Shown: positions 19,225-29,999 of the stretch, piece by piece
How the letters are laid out: the number at the start of each line of letters is the position of its first letter
Numbering within the stretch: position 1 is the stretch's first letter
Source: Tuctoria greenei
Lineage: Eukaryota > Streptophyta > Magnoliopsida > Poales > Poaceae
Assembly (NCBI GenBank): GCA_036927565.1
Contig: JAYESD010000008.1
Location: forward strand, 112,018,279-112,082,278
Length of the DNA stretch: 64,000 bases
Direction of reading: 5' to 3'
The notes under the pieces: generated by a model
The model's input: only the letters and a program-made list of their open reading frames with translations
What the model was told of the DNA's origin: nothing
Databases searched by the model: none
Translations under genes and position numbers: made by a program

Positions 19225-20660
19225 TGAAAGTGCATATAGGCATACCATTGTGGATTTTGGAGGATTGATGACAAATAAACGAGATCTTAATGAGATTTGT
19301 TGAGCTGAAAGCAGGTCCACAAAGAATAAAAATAATAAATGCACAAAAAAGTGAAAAATGAGGAATGAGAAGGGAAGAGCTGAAGTGAAGACTTGAAGCG
19401 CAAAGCAGTTGTTAATGTATAGGATGTGTGTGAAAGACACATCCCCAGAGCTCATGACTTTGCGTAGAGATTAAGGGCTAAAATTAAAAAGTTAAGCAAT
19501 TCACTGAAGCACCGGACAAGTCCGTATACTAGCGGACTAGTCCGATTTGCTTTCTATTCCCATACGGACAAGTCTGGATGGGAGCCAAACTAGTCCCGTT
19601 AACTCTCTGTTGTTCGCACGGACAAGTCCCAAAATGCGTACTAGTCTGTCAACATAACACAAACCATACCTTGCACCGCATAAGTCCATTTCATATGGAC
19701 TAGTCCGATTTGGTTACTGGAATCAAAATGGTGCCTGGTCCAATACAGACTAGTCCGGTTCACCCATAGTACTTAGGATTTCAGGTGTGCTGTACGTTTC
19801 ACGCACATATCACACAACACACCGGACTATGCGGTCCCAAGAGCGGAGTAGTCCGGCCGTCGGAATCCCTAACAATAACTTTTCTATATGTCTATAAATA
19901 GGTGATCTACGACCCCATAACTAAGAACCAAGAACCCTAGAGTCGTCACACGTCCCAGGAGCACAAACACACTCCTCTCCACACATCTAAAGCCCAAAAA
20001 GGTTAAATCTTTTGAGAATCAATATTTGGGAAAGGGAGAGCGACGACTACACATCGTTGAGCTCTTGGGGTTTGATCTCTCATATGCTCTTGCAATTCTT
20101 GTAAATCTTTTGAGCATATTCAATCTTTTTTCTTGCTGTAATCTTGTGGGAGCCCCCCGCTTATGAGGTTGCCTCATGAACTCAATGATTACCATGTGAT
20201 AGTAGAACTCAAGTCAGCCTTCATGGTGACTTGGTGAGGTAAAGGGTTGGTTGCGACCTGGCTCTATGTGAGCTCCTCAATGAGGACGTAGATCTCTTTC
20301 GTGGGATAAAACCTCGGTAAAAATTCTTTGTCTTGCGTGTTCTTGATCTTTAATTTTCGCAATTATCACCATCTAGGGTTAAACTTGATCATACTCATAA
20401 TCGTCTTTAACTTTGTGTTTCTCGAAGAACCAATTTGCTATATTCACTTGTTAATCACTCTAAAGTTGGTACACTATTCCGCTGCTATAACATTCGAAGA
20501 AAAACACAAAATCAGTTGATGTTTTCGTAGGTGTAACAAGCCACCGGACTAGTCCACACCTTCCTCGGACTACTCCGGCCTTCCTGTATTTCACAATTTT
20601 GTTAAGTGTTGCAGGAAAAAGTTTCAAACGCATATGCACCCCCCCTCTAGGCCACATTCA
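19225..20660 (+). repeat. 3' LTR of the Copia-like element
   Basis: 1,436 bp from TGAAAGTGCATATAGG to CTAGGCCACATTCA. The reverse-strand solo LTR at 26043-27591 is the same family (its minus strand starts TGAAAGTGCATCTAGG and ends in CACATTCA). It contains many 'cggactagtccg' palindromes (19512-19860). Promoter-like 'ctataaatag' at 19892 precedes 'aaccctagagtcg'. Confidence 0.8.
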
Positions 20661-22292
20661 AAACTGGTCACCCTGTTTTGAGAGGATGACCTGGTCAGAG
20701 CTTGGTGCCTACTTTCCATTAGGTCTCACTTGGGACACTCGTGTGGATCTTAGGCCGTTCGTGGACCCAAATGACATGATGGAGGTTCTTTGTGTGGCTA
20801 CTAGGAATCATCGAGCTCAGACTCGGATACGTAGTGTTAGAGATGTTTTTTGGCATTCTCTACCCCCAAAGTAGGCATTTGCAGGCCATCTCGCATCGTC
20901 CATCCCTCACTTTGGTTGGTCATGGGTGACCTATCAGGCCACTTGATGGGGAGACCTTCGAATCCAGAACTTGATCGAGCCCCAAAAGTGGGTCGGAAAC
21001 TTACCATCTTACCTCGGCCCGCTGGTCGAGCGATGTTGCTGGTGGGTGATGCTCGTGGAAGACGGAAGGGGCACCACTATGTTTCAAATCAACACTGGTT
21101 TTGAGGAGGTGTGGACGATTGCATGGCTTTTAAGTTGACGTTGATTACGAGGAGGCGCAGAAGCATGTTTGTAGAGATCTATGGCCATCATGCGACTTTA
21201 TGGTGGAACCAGTTACAAGAAGGTACAACAAGTTACTCATGCCGTGGCTGCCTCTGTGTAGACTTGATGGAGCAATAATAGCCTAGCACTGCGTTCGTCT
21301 TCTCCCATGCCTTCCCCCTTCTTCCTCGATGGATCCTCCATGCCTTCCCTTCTTATCTGCAAAAGCCAAGGAGTCTTGAGAGGGTAGCGAGCCTATTTTA
21401 AATGGGAGTAACACGATTGCTTCCTTCATAATCCTCTTGCTCAATTTGATGGTGTCCCGAGTGAGAACCCGCATCCGCTCAGCTTGTGTCAGCAACTTGG
21501 TCGGCAACGGTTCCTCTAGAGGCTTGAAGGCAGAGAGGCCATATGGAGGCTTGTAGGTAGAGGGATCTTAGAGGTGAGGCCCTCCTATGTGCCTTTGTCG
21601 AGAGGACAAGCTTGTCGATCTGGACCCGTGCGCATCTGGTGCGGCTGAAGCATGAGCCGATGTTGACCCCCTTAGGGTTGGATCCCCCTTAAAGGTAATA
21701 ATCTCTATCGTGATTTTAGCTCTATATATTGGGATAAGAGGTCATTGACGAGGAAACAATAGTTTGGAGGAGTTCGAGACAATCAAAGTTGCCGACCCCG
21801 TAGGGTGTAACGTAGTACCTGCGTATGATGTTATGAAGTAATGGACTGGCCCCTCAAGGGCCATTGAACTTATAAATGGAATAATATTATTCTTTGCTTT
21901 TTCTCCATTTCCGTCTCTACGTCTTGCTCGAACCGTAGCTCTTAGAACTTTTTTCTTTATTTAGCCTTAGGTCACAAGGCACAAAAGGAGTACTTAAGAA
22001 GAAAAGATGTTTTGGAAAGAATGGCCCCAAAGCTTTTATCTGAGCTCTTAGCAGGCATGTAGTCCCTGAGTGGAGCGGGACGGTTGGTTCGGTCCATTCG
22101 GCGTGCAATGCTTGAGAAATCGTGTATCGCTCGAGCCTGACCTCGAGGTTGAGGTCGAGAACTCAACCGAGCTCGAGCTTGGGAGCTGTTTATGTTTGTG
22201 ATAAAATAAACAATCGAAGGAAAAAGATGGGAGATCACTTAGCTTGGTTGTTGTATCCTTGCTTTTCATTGTACACGTGGAACTTGGCATTC
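20661..22292. other. Unclassified remnant, non-coding
   Basis: No recognisable gene. The part next to 22292 is the region downstream of the minus-strand Tat pol and is probably its spacer (gaggccagtcc-type text, 'cgagctcgagcttggg' near 22165). An open frame at about 20680-20874 continues with stops to 21104 and matches nothing I recognise. Confidence 0.4.
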
Positions 22293-23247
22293 TCATGGGT
22301 AGAAATGCATAAGATGTTCTATATTCCATGCATTGAGGAAGATGTTGCCGTCGACGTCCTTTAGACAGTAGGCCCCACGCCTCAAGATATCAACCACCAT
22401 GTAGGTTCCTTCCCATGGAAAGGACAACTTGTGTTTGTTCTTGTTGGTCTATATCCTTTGTAGGACCAGATCGCCGACTTGGAGAGCTCGGGGTTGGATT
22501 TGTTCTCTGTGGTAGCGGCTTAGCACCAGTTGGTACTTGGCCAACCTCAGGAGGACGATGTTGCAAGCTTCGTCCAACTAGTCGATGGTGTCAACCGAGC
22601 TTACTCGGATCGAGCCTCGTCATAGGCTTTGATCCTAGGCAAGTCGTATTCTAGCTCGATCGGCGGGTCTGCTTTCGAGTCATACGCCATGAAGAATGGC
22701 ATGAAACCGATCAATCGATTGGGCGTGGCGCATAAGATCCACAGTATGAATGGTACTTCAGCGGTCCAACACCTCGCAAACCTGTCGAGCTTATAAAAAA
22801 AGGTTTGAGCCCTTGTAAAATCATAATGTTGGCGCGCTCGACCTCTCCATTCATCCGGGGGTGCGCCATTGATGTCTAGTCGAGTTGGAACTCGAGGAAC
22901 TTTTTTCATGTGAATTTTGTGTTGTTGTCGGTGATGATGGTGTTTGGTACCCCGAAGCGATAGACGATGTCATGGAAGAAGCTTACTACCTTCCTAGATC
23001 TCTCTGTGGTGAACTTTTTTTCTTGTATCCCCTTCGTGAACTTGTCAATTGCGATGAGGAGGACGGTGAAGCCCTTGGGTGCTTTCTTGAAAGGGCCGAT
23101 GAGGTCAAGTTCCCACACAAAGAATGGTCTTGCAGGTGCGCATAATTTGTTGGACATCAGTGACGGCTGTAGACCAGTAGAAGCCGTATCGGTACACCTT
23201 CCAAACCAGGGATCTAGGGGCCGTGTGGTGATCATAGATCCCTTCAT
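22293..23247 (-). pseudogene. Integrase of a decayed Tat-type Gypsy element
   Basis: Minus-strand remnant of the DNA-inserting enzyme. Upstream part (23247-22906): FFVWELDLIGPFKKAPKG, AIDKFTKGI and NTIITDNNTKFT, so the first two catalytic acids are recognisable. The C-terminal part continues in shifting frames (RYHREQ, LQVGDLVLQRI, LSFPWEGTY, NAWNIEHLMHFYP) and ends at TGA 22293-22295. Several stops interrupt it, for example in the last block. It belongs to a lineage related to but distinct from el1 and el2 (RIRE2-like in my judgement). Confidence 0.75.
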
Positions 23248-23589
23248 GAATGTCGAGAAGGTCTCCCTCCCTCGGTTGCTTAGAATGCATCATTGGAGGA
23301 TTACTGAGACGTTGCACTGGAAGAGCTCGTTGATGATGACGACGAATGCCTTAGCTTGGCGGGCGAGCCGCCGAGCTTCGACTTTTGTCAGGCAACAACT
23401 TTTTGTGCTGCAGTACTCTATGCTAGCGGTTTTCTAGCCGGGCTCGGTGACAAGGGCGACGAGATTTAGGTCCACTACTGACGTGGTTGAGATGTCCAAG
23501 GGGTCGGTCTAGGGCTTTGAGCTCGGGCAGTCGTTGCAGTTCGGGCTAATTACTTGTTGAGGTTGCTGACGAAGATTCCGGAAGGTGAG

Positions 23590-24394
23590 ACCTCTCAACT
23601 TGAAGCCAACCTAGCTAGGGAGTCAGCCACCTCGTTGTCCCATCGAGGGACATGATAGAGATCGAGCCATTCAAAACTACCCTCCAGCCTTCGTACCTCT
23701 TGGTAGCTCGACTCCTTCATTTCCTAGTTGATTACCAACTTGGGATCCCCTCGTATGTAGAGGCACCGAACGGTGAGCTCATCGGCAAATCGAAGGCTAT
23801 TAAGAAGCACCTCGTACTCGACAACATTGTTGGTAGCTTTGAAGTCCACAGATCGCGCATACTGGAGTCAATATCCTTCTGGGAGGTTATGATGACGCTG
23901 CCTCCAACGCTGTTGAGGTGAGTGAGCCATCGATGTACATCGTTCAATAGTCATGGTTTGTTGGCACCAGCATAATCTGCATCTCTATCACTCGACGATG
24001 AAGTCAGATAACGCTTGCAACTTGATCACCGTGTGAGGGATGTAGGATACGTCGAGCCCTATGAGCTCTAAAGCCCACTTGGTTATCCTACTCGAGGCAT
24101 CTCAATTGTTGATGATATGTCAAACCCATGTGCAGTGACCACCTGTATTGGATGGCTCTCAATGTAGTGAAGTAACTTAAGCTTGGTTTTGACAACAACA
24201 TAGACCAACTTTTTCATGTGGGGGTAACATGTCTCATAGTCAGACAGACTGTTGCTGACGAAGTAGAACAACCTCTGTATTGCGTGGACGTGCCCGAGCT
24301 CCTCTCGCTCTACCACCAAGGCGTTGCTGACCACTTGGTCCGTCGTTGCGAGGTAGAGGAGGAGTGACTCGCCCGACTCGGGGGACACTAACAC
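23590..24394 (-). pseudogene. RNase H regions of the decayed Tat element
   Basis: On the minus strand 24394-24083 reads the RT/RNase H connection (SPESGESLLLYLATTDQVVS, AIQRLFYFVSNSL, YETCYPHMKKLVY). 23900-23600 reads the second RNase-H-like domain in broken frames (NNVVEYEVLL, GDPKLVINQ, DNEVADSLARLAS). The order and the duplicated RNase H fit the Tat lineage. Stops and frameshifts are frequent. Confidence 0.72.
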
Positions 24395-24436
24395 TAGAAG
24401 GTTGGTGAGGAATGCTTTTAGTTTGACGAGAGCCGT

Positions 24437-25290
24437 TTACGCTTTCTGGTTCCACCTAAAAGGCTTGACCTTCCTTAGGAGATGATAGAGCGGAAGGCTC
24501 CGCTCCCCGAGCCGAGAGACGAAATGGCTTAGAGCAGCGAGGCATCCTATCAGCCTCTGTTCACCTTTTACATCGTGGATGGGTCCCATGCTGGTGATAG
24601 CAGTTATCTTCTTCGGGTTGGCTTTGATGCCATATTCCGAGATGATGAATCCGAGCAGCTTGTCTCTAGGTATGCCAAACACACACTTCTCATGGTTTAG
24701 CTTGATGTTGTTGACTCGGAGGCTAGCAAAAGTCTCTTCGAGCTCAGCAATCAGGCTTGACACTTTTCTGAGCTTCATGATTATGTCATCGATATATACT
24801 TTAAGGTTCTGTCCGATTCACTAGAGGCACTACTCCATGCATAGCTAGTACATGGCCTCTTGTTTTTTAGCCCGAACAACATCCTTATGTAGCAATAAGA
24901 GCTGAAAGGGGTGATGAACGAGGTGGCTAACTGCTCCTCTTCGTGATGGGCAATTTGGTCTTAGCATGAGTTGGCATCCAGAAAAGTCATGAATTCACTC
25001 CCTGATGTCAGGTCAATGATCTGATCGATGAGCGGTAGCGGGAAGGGATCCTTGGGACATGCTTTGCTGAGGCTTGTGTAATCGACACACATCCTCCATT
25101 TCCTTCTCTTTTTTCAAACGAGAACGGGGTTGGCAAGCCACTCGGGGTGCTGGAGTTCCATGATGAAACAGACCACGAGGAGTTTGCCAACCTCGTCCCC
25201 GATGGATTGAGACTTTTCCTCGCCGAAGGGTCATAGTCATTCTTTACAGGCTTGGAGTCCGGCTTGATATTTAAGGTATGCCCAACGACT
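24437..25290 (-). pseudogene. Reverse transcriptase of the decayed Tat element
   Basis: From right to left: LQHPEWLANPVLV (about 25130-25170), CVDYTSLSKACPKDPFPLP (about 25035-25095), FLDANSC (about 24975), then a thumb segment open from 24778 to 24437 (LNHEKCVFGIPRDKLLGFI, LIGCLAALSHFVSRLGERS, PFRWNQKA). The catalytic YxDD region lies at about 24785-24800 and reads on as IYIDD-like sequence. Multiple shifts make it non-functional. Confidence 0.78.
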
Positions 25291-25439
25291 TCCCTCCGTA
25301 TGCCTAGAATGTCAAAGAGTTGCCAGGTGATGATGTACTGGTTGTTGCATCGGAGGTTGACGAGTGCGCCTTCCTGTTCGTCGAGCAGTGTGGCACTGAT
25401 TCAAACCATTCTAGCTGAGTCCTTGAGATAAACCTAGAT

Positions 25440-25677
25440 CGACTTCGTGTCCTCTGCAGACTTGAAGGCACCAAAGGTCGAGACTCGATTGGAGTCGGGC
25501 GGGCCCTCCGTGACTGCTCAGGAGGGCTCGCCAAGCTCGGCTACTGCCATCGCCGCTAAGGTTTACTTGTAGTTGTGCTGTTCGCATAGCAGGGTTTGCT
25601 GAAATTTGGTGCCCACGGTGATGACTCCACATGGGCTCGAGGACTTCGCGTAGCATGACTACCCCAAAATCGCATGG
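25440..25677 (-). pseudogene. Gag/protease end of the decayed Tat element, truncated by the Athila-like insertion
   Basis: Minus-strand sequence up to the junction at 25677 continues upstream of RT but shows only short frames (for example GVVMLREVLEPMWSHHRG). It breaks off at CATGG (25673-25677), where the next element starts. The rest of gag must lie elsewhere, most likely beyond the right edge of the window. Confidence 0.45.
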
Positions 25678-28600
25678 TGTTGACGGTAGTTATATACCAA
25701 TTTTGACCATCAATATAACTCAATTATGCGAAGAAATAAATATTTCCTACACACATCATTTTCAAATTTGACTTAATTCCACTTGTACTTGGAGAAATAG
25801 TGCACACAGGTATTTTATTGCACGAATGAGGATAATTGTGGGGAGCAATCCTAAAAAGTGACATCCCAACCAATCAAGAGATGACATGTGGTATCACATG
25901 GACCATGGACCCATTCTCAGGCGTACCGGAGGAAATCTGACGTCAAATCATGCGAGAAGGGAACCAGGGCCTAGTTGTCAGTTACTCAGAGGAAGCACAT
26001 CGTAAAGGAGCCAGGACCAAGTTTCCTGAACCCCCTAGTCAGTGAATGTGTCCTAGAGGGGGGGGGCGAATAGACTTTGAAAATTTCCTACACACATAAT
26101 CAAATGATCAAATTCTTGATAGATCGAACTTGTCCGGTTGGATGTGCGGACTAGTCCGGTGTGCAAAATGTGTGTTGATTTGACTAAGTGTTAATTTAGG
26201 ATTTAAACTTTAAAACAGCGGAATTGTGAACAACAAGTAACATCACTTGAATTAACAATTTATTTTGTGAAGTTATGCGTGAGAAGCAATTTGCAATTCA
26301 AATTCTAATATAGATCCACTATGTGCCCTAATAAATTAAGATGCAAAAACAAAGAAGCACGCGGGACACCGAATTTTTACCGAGGTTCCATCTTACCAAA
26401 AAGATCTACTCCTCATTAAGGAAGCCCACACAGAGCCAGGTCTCTTCAAACCCTTTCCCTCGTCAAGTCACCACACAAGGCCGACTTGATTCCACAATCA
26501 CAGGATATCGCCGAGTTTATGGGGCAACCTCTCACGTTGAGGGCTCCCACAAGAATTACAATGAAAAGATGATCAAATACACTCGAAAAAATTACAAAGA
26601 AGAGCACGAGTGTAAAGAGATCAAACCCCAAGAGCTCAACAACGTGTAGACAACGATCTCCCAACCCCAAATCTGAGTGTTCAATTGATTTTCACCTTTT
26701 TGCACTTTAGATGCATGGGGAGATGTGTTTTTGGGCTCTTGGGACAAGTGGCGGTGCTAGGGTTTGAGTTATGAACAGTAGAATACATGAATTATATTTG
26801 TGGGGCCGTGGATATCCTATTTATAGGGTTTCCAAAGAAGTTACCGTTAGAGATCCCGACGACCAAACTAGTCCGTACTGGGGACCGGACTTGTTCGGTG
26901 TGTTGTGTAAAAGTCGGCGTGAAATGTGCAGCACACTAGAAACTCTAATTGTGTGAGGTATACCGGACTAGTCAGGTTGGTGTCCGTACTTGTTCGGTGC
27001 CAAGTGAAATTGAACTCCAGAGAGTTGAACGAACTAGTCCGATCCAGGAACGGACTTGTCCGGTGCTATGTGCTATTGAACATCAGAAAGTTCAACGGAC
27101 TAGTCCTGTCCTGCAAACGGACTTGTCTAGAGTGTAGTGAAAAAGGTTTACAGAGACTCAAATGGACTAGGTCGGTATGGTATCGGACTAGTCTGATGCA
27201 CTATGTTATTTGGTTCCAGAAAGTATATCGGACTAGTCCGATGCACAGTGCATTCGGACAACAGAGAGTTAAGCGGACTAGTCCGGTCTATGAATGAACT
27301 AGTCCGATGCTCAGTGAATTTTTAGATATTTTAAGCCCTTACTCCTATGCAAAGACTTGAGATCTTGGGATGTGTCTCTCACGCACATCCTATACATTTA
27401 AATCTACTTTGCATTTCTATTGTCAGTTGGGCTTTTCTCTTTCGTACACCACTTCATTTTTTCACCTTTTTGAGTGCACCAAACTATCTCATTTTTCTTA
27501 AACTGCAGTCATCTAAACAAGTTAATTAGGATCTCATTTGTTTGTTATCAATCATTCAAAACCCACGAGTGATTGCCTAGATGCACTTTCAGTCAGCCAA
27601 CTTGGTCCGAGCGCTATTTGCGGTCAAACAACGCGTGGTGCTCTCGTGTGGCTCTCTAGTGACAGTGAAGACTGTTTCACACGCTGATTGTGGTGGAAAC
27701 TGACTAAACTCCATGTATAAATAGGACCCCACACCCTCACTTCTCAACACACACCACTTGAGCATCACTCTCTTGTATACACACTTCTTCAAGGTCCTCA
27801 GGGAGTTTAGGCTGTAGAGAGAAACCTCTAGTCCCAAGTTCATTTTGGAAAAGGTATGGCTCATGTATCTTTTCTTCTTTATGTCACTTTATACGTTATA
27901 ATAATATTATTCTTTTGTTATTCATATGCTTGGACAAAGCATTTCTTGTTTGATTGTGGAGTCCATATATGTGGTAGGTTTTGTTGTTATGATAAACATC
28001 ATAAGCCTTCACTATAGTCTGATTATGTATGATATGAATATGTTAGTATGAATAGCATGGTGCTTAGTTCGAACATTGGTTCAATGAAATTTAGTTTAGT
28101 CATTGCCTTAAAGTGGTACTTGTACTCGAGCCTTTGAGGTATTTACTTAATATGTAAATGTGGTGCTTAGATAGTTAAGTAGCATTGGATGTCTCATATA
28201 CCCATGGGTTATAGGGGTAGACGGTAAGTGGTGACAACCCTGTCCGTTCTTTGTACTCCCCACGTTCGGCTACACCACAAGCTATTAGCGGGAATCGTTC
28301 TGTTATTGCCAGAGGTAAATCTGTGCTCGATATGTTGGACCACTAAGCCCTAGTATTCACCACTAGCATATCTATATGTATATTACTTAGTCTATGCATA
28401 TGTATATTAGAAGCACATTAGGAATGACCCTTTCGTAGTTTAACTCTCACTAGGACTACATTATTTCTAGGAGTAGATTGCTTAGGTATGTGTCATACTA
28501 CCGATATTATCAACTCACCCCTGTCATGATAAATACTTAGTATTCTATATCTTGATCATGAGAATAGTGTTTACTTTATTTCATCACCTTTCTTTGGGAT

Positions 28601-28714
28601 AAATACGATACCCTTGGAAATACTCATGGGTGAAATGCTACAACGGTATCTTTCGTGCACTTGCGGATCTCATATCCTTTCGGAGATGATATGTGGTGTT
28701 AAGAAATACCAACA
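25678..28714 (+). repeat. 5' LTR of the Athila-like element, interrupted
   Basis: About 1,483 bp of LTR sequence once the 26043-27591 insertion and one GTCAG are discounted. It matches 33489-34954, for example ttgaccatcaatataactca versus ttgaccatcaatctaactca near the start and gatgatatgtggtgt near the end. Promoter-like 'gtataaataggacccc' is at 27716, and in the partner LTR at about 33936. Confidence 0.85.
26043..27591 (-). mobile_element. Solo LTR, Copia-type, same family as 19225-20660
   Basis: 1,549 bp flanked by GTCAG at 26038-26042 and 27592-27596. Minus strand begins TGAAAGTGCATCTAGG and ends GGACACATTCA. The uninterrupted partner site in the 3' LTR (around 33810) confirms that the flanks were once joined. 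Many 'cggactagtccg' palindromes lie at 26860-27310. No internal domain is present. Confidence 0.9.
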
Positions 28715-28722
28715 AGTATTTC

Positions 28723-28740
28723 TGGTTCCATTGTCGGAGA
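28723..28740 (+). other. Decayed primer-binding site (tRNA-Asp type) of the Athila-like element
   Basis: tggttccattgtcggaga, eight bases inside the LTR, aligns with the common Gypsy primer site TGGCGCCGTTGCCGGGGA with five changes, four of them C-to-T or G-to-A transitions at former CG/CHG positions. Confidence 0.6.
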
Positions 28741-28889
28741 AGGCAAAGAAAGTAAAGGATAACTATCACGTATGATTAAGCTATAGGTACTAGTAGTTAT
28801 TAGACATGATTACCCTTTCTTTGTTTTCTCCATTGTGTGAAAACAGGGTAGTGGTTGGCTAACCCATTTCATGGGAAGGCCAACGAGGA

Positions 28890-29990
28890 TGCAAGTACTC
28901 AACTGCAAAGCAACTCAAGGCGTTCCTCGACAACTTCATGCAGTTGGGCAACACCATTACCCTGCACGAGAAGATTTTCCAGCTTCCAGCAGGAGCCAAG
29001 GACATCCATTCCCAATGCTTAGGCAAGGCTCCAAGATTATATCATGGTTTGCCTTCATCATGGGGTTAATAGTTGGCTTATCGTCCACCACTCTTACAAC
29101 GGGTTGACTTCATCGACCAGTAATCACATTCATGCTGAAGATGAAGGTGGCCACTTCTCAATGATCATGAGACAGATGAAGATTTAATTGAGGAGAACGT
29201 CACAATTGAAGGGGTGGATCCATGAATGCTCTAATTCCATTAGTACGACATGCACCCAATTGTCGAGGTGGACATGCTAGCCATGAAACTGGACCTCCTA
29301 TTGAAAGATCCAGAAGGAAAAGCCAATGCAGAAATGTTTGGATAATACACGTCATGGATATTCACATGATTTGTGAAAAACATGTCAACATGGGGGACTT
29401 AGGGATTTATTCCCCCAAGACCTATGAGGATCCTTCACTTCCATGCAACAAGTCCAAGGATACCATCCACAAGGAGGTCAAGGGTGGAATCAACACCACC
29501 CTTACAATCAAGGAGGTAAGGAATATTCTAACAATTCCAAAGGATTCAACTTCAACTGAGCCTACCTTGAAGTACCTTCTCCTTGGCCAAACAAAGATCA
29601 ATGATCATATACACAAGAAGCAATTGGCCAATGACAAGACAAATTGAAAAGAATTCAAGATCCAAGGTGTTCAACAATCACTTGTTGGATCCGACACTTC
29701 AACCAAACTCGTACAACCTTGGGCAAGCAACATTGTGGATGAATCATTTCTTCTTTGATTGTGGATTCCACATGTCATCATGCCCAAGGAAGCATTCGAT
29801 ACAAGATCAAGTATGGTTTGAATCAATGGAATATTAAGAAGGTCGAAGTGACACACCCAGAGAAGGACAAGCCTCACCAAGTTCATGAAAAACTACCTTC
29901 AAGAAAGAAAAGTCATCGCAACATCCACAAGTCTCCATCAAGGTGATGCAGAGGCCAGGTCCACAACATGCCCCACTTGTCCAAATGACC
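28890..29990 (+). pseudogene. Athila-type gag remnant
   Basis: Broken frames of a Gag protein. A first block reads FLDNFMQLGNTITLHEKI (about 28925-28980). A Gln/Asn-rich block follows (YHPQGGQGWNQHHPYNQGG, about 29460-29520, in one frame). Another frame then reads LKYLLLGQTKINDHIHKKQL (29570-29630), which resembles the conserved segment that follows the zinc knuckle in Athila Gag. Stops and frameshifts are everywhere. No RT follows. Confidence 0.6.
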
Positions 29991-29999
29991 GCCAAATAA

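Larger units (their letters stand above)
16984..20660 (+). mobile_element. Copia-like, apparently non-autonomous LTR element (3' part)
   Basis: Right of el3 come a short leader-like stretch with 'cggacaagtccg' motifs (17080-17170), a gag-like pseudogene (17244-18814), a long 3' non-coding part with caaagggggagagattga (18842), a purine tract and a 3' LTR (19225-20660). The 5' LTR would be left of the window because el3 is inserted into this element. No protease, RT or integrase sequence is visible. The LTR starts TGAAAGTGCAT and ends with 'caccccccctctagg'; this resembles SIRE/Maximus-type Copia LTRs, but that placement is inference. Confidence 0.65.

Noticed and set aside
20599..21104. Possible host gene fragment (WSELGAYFPLGLTWDTRV)
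   Set aside because: Interrupted by a stop at 20874, no recognised domain and no splice sites that restore a longer frame; kept only as an unclassified remnant.
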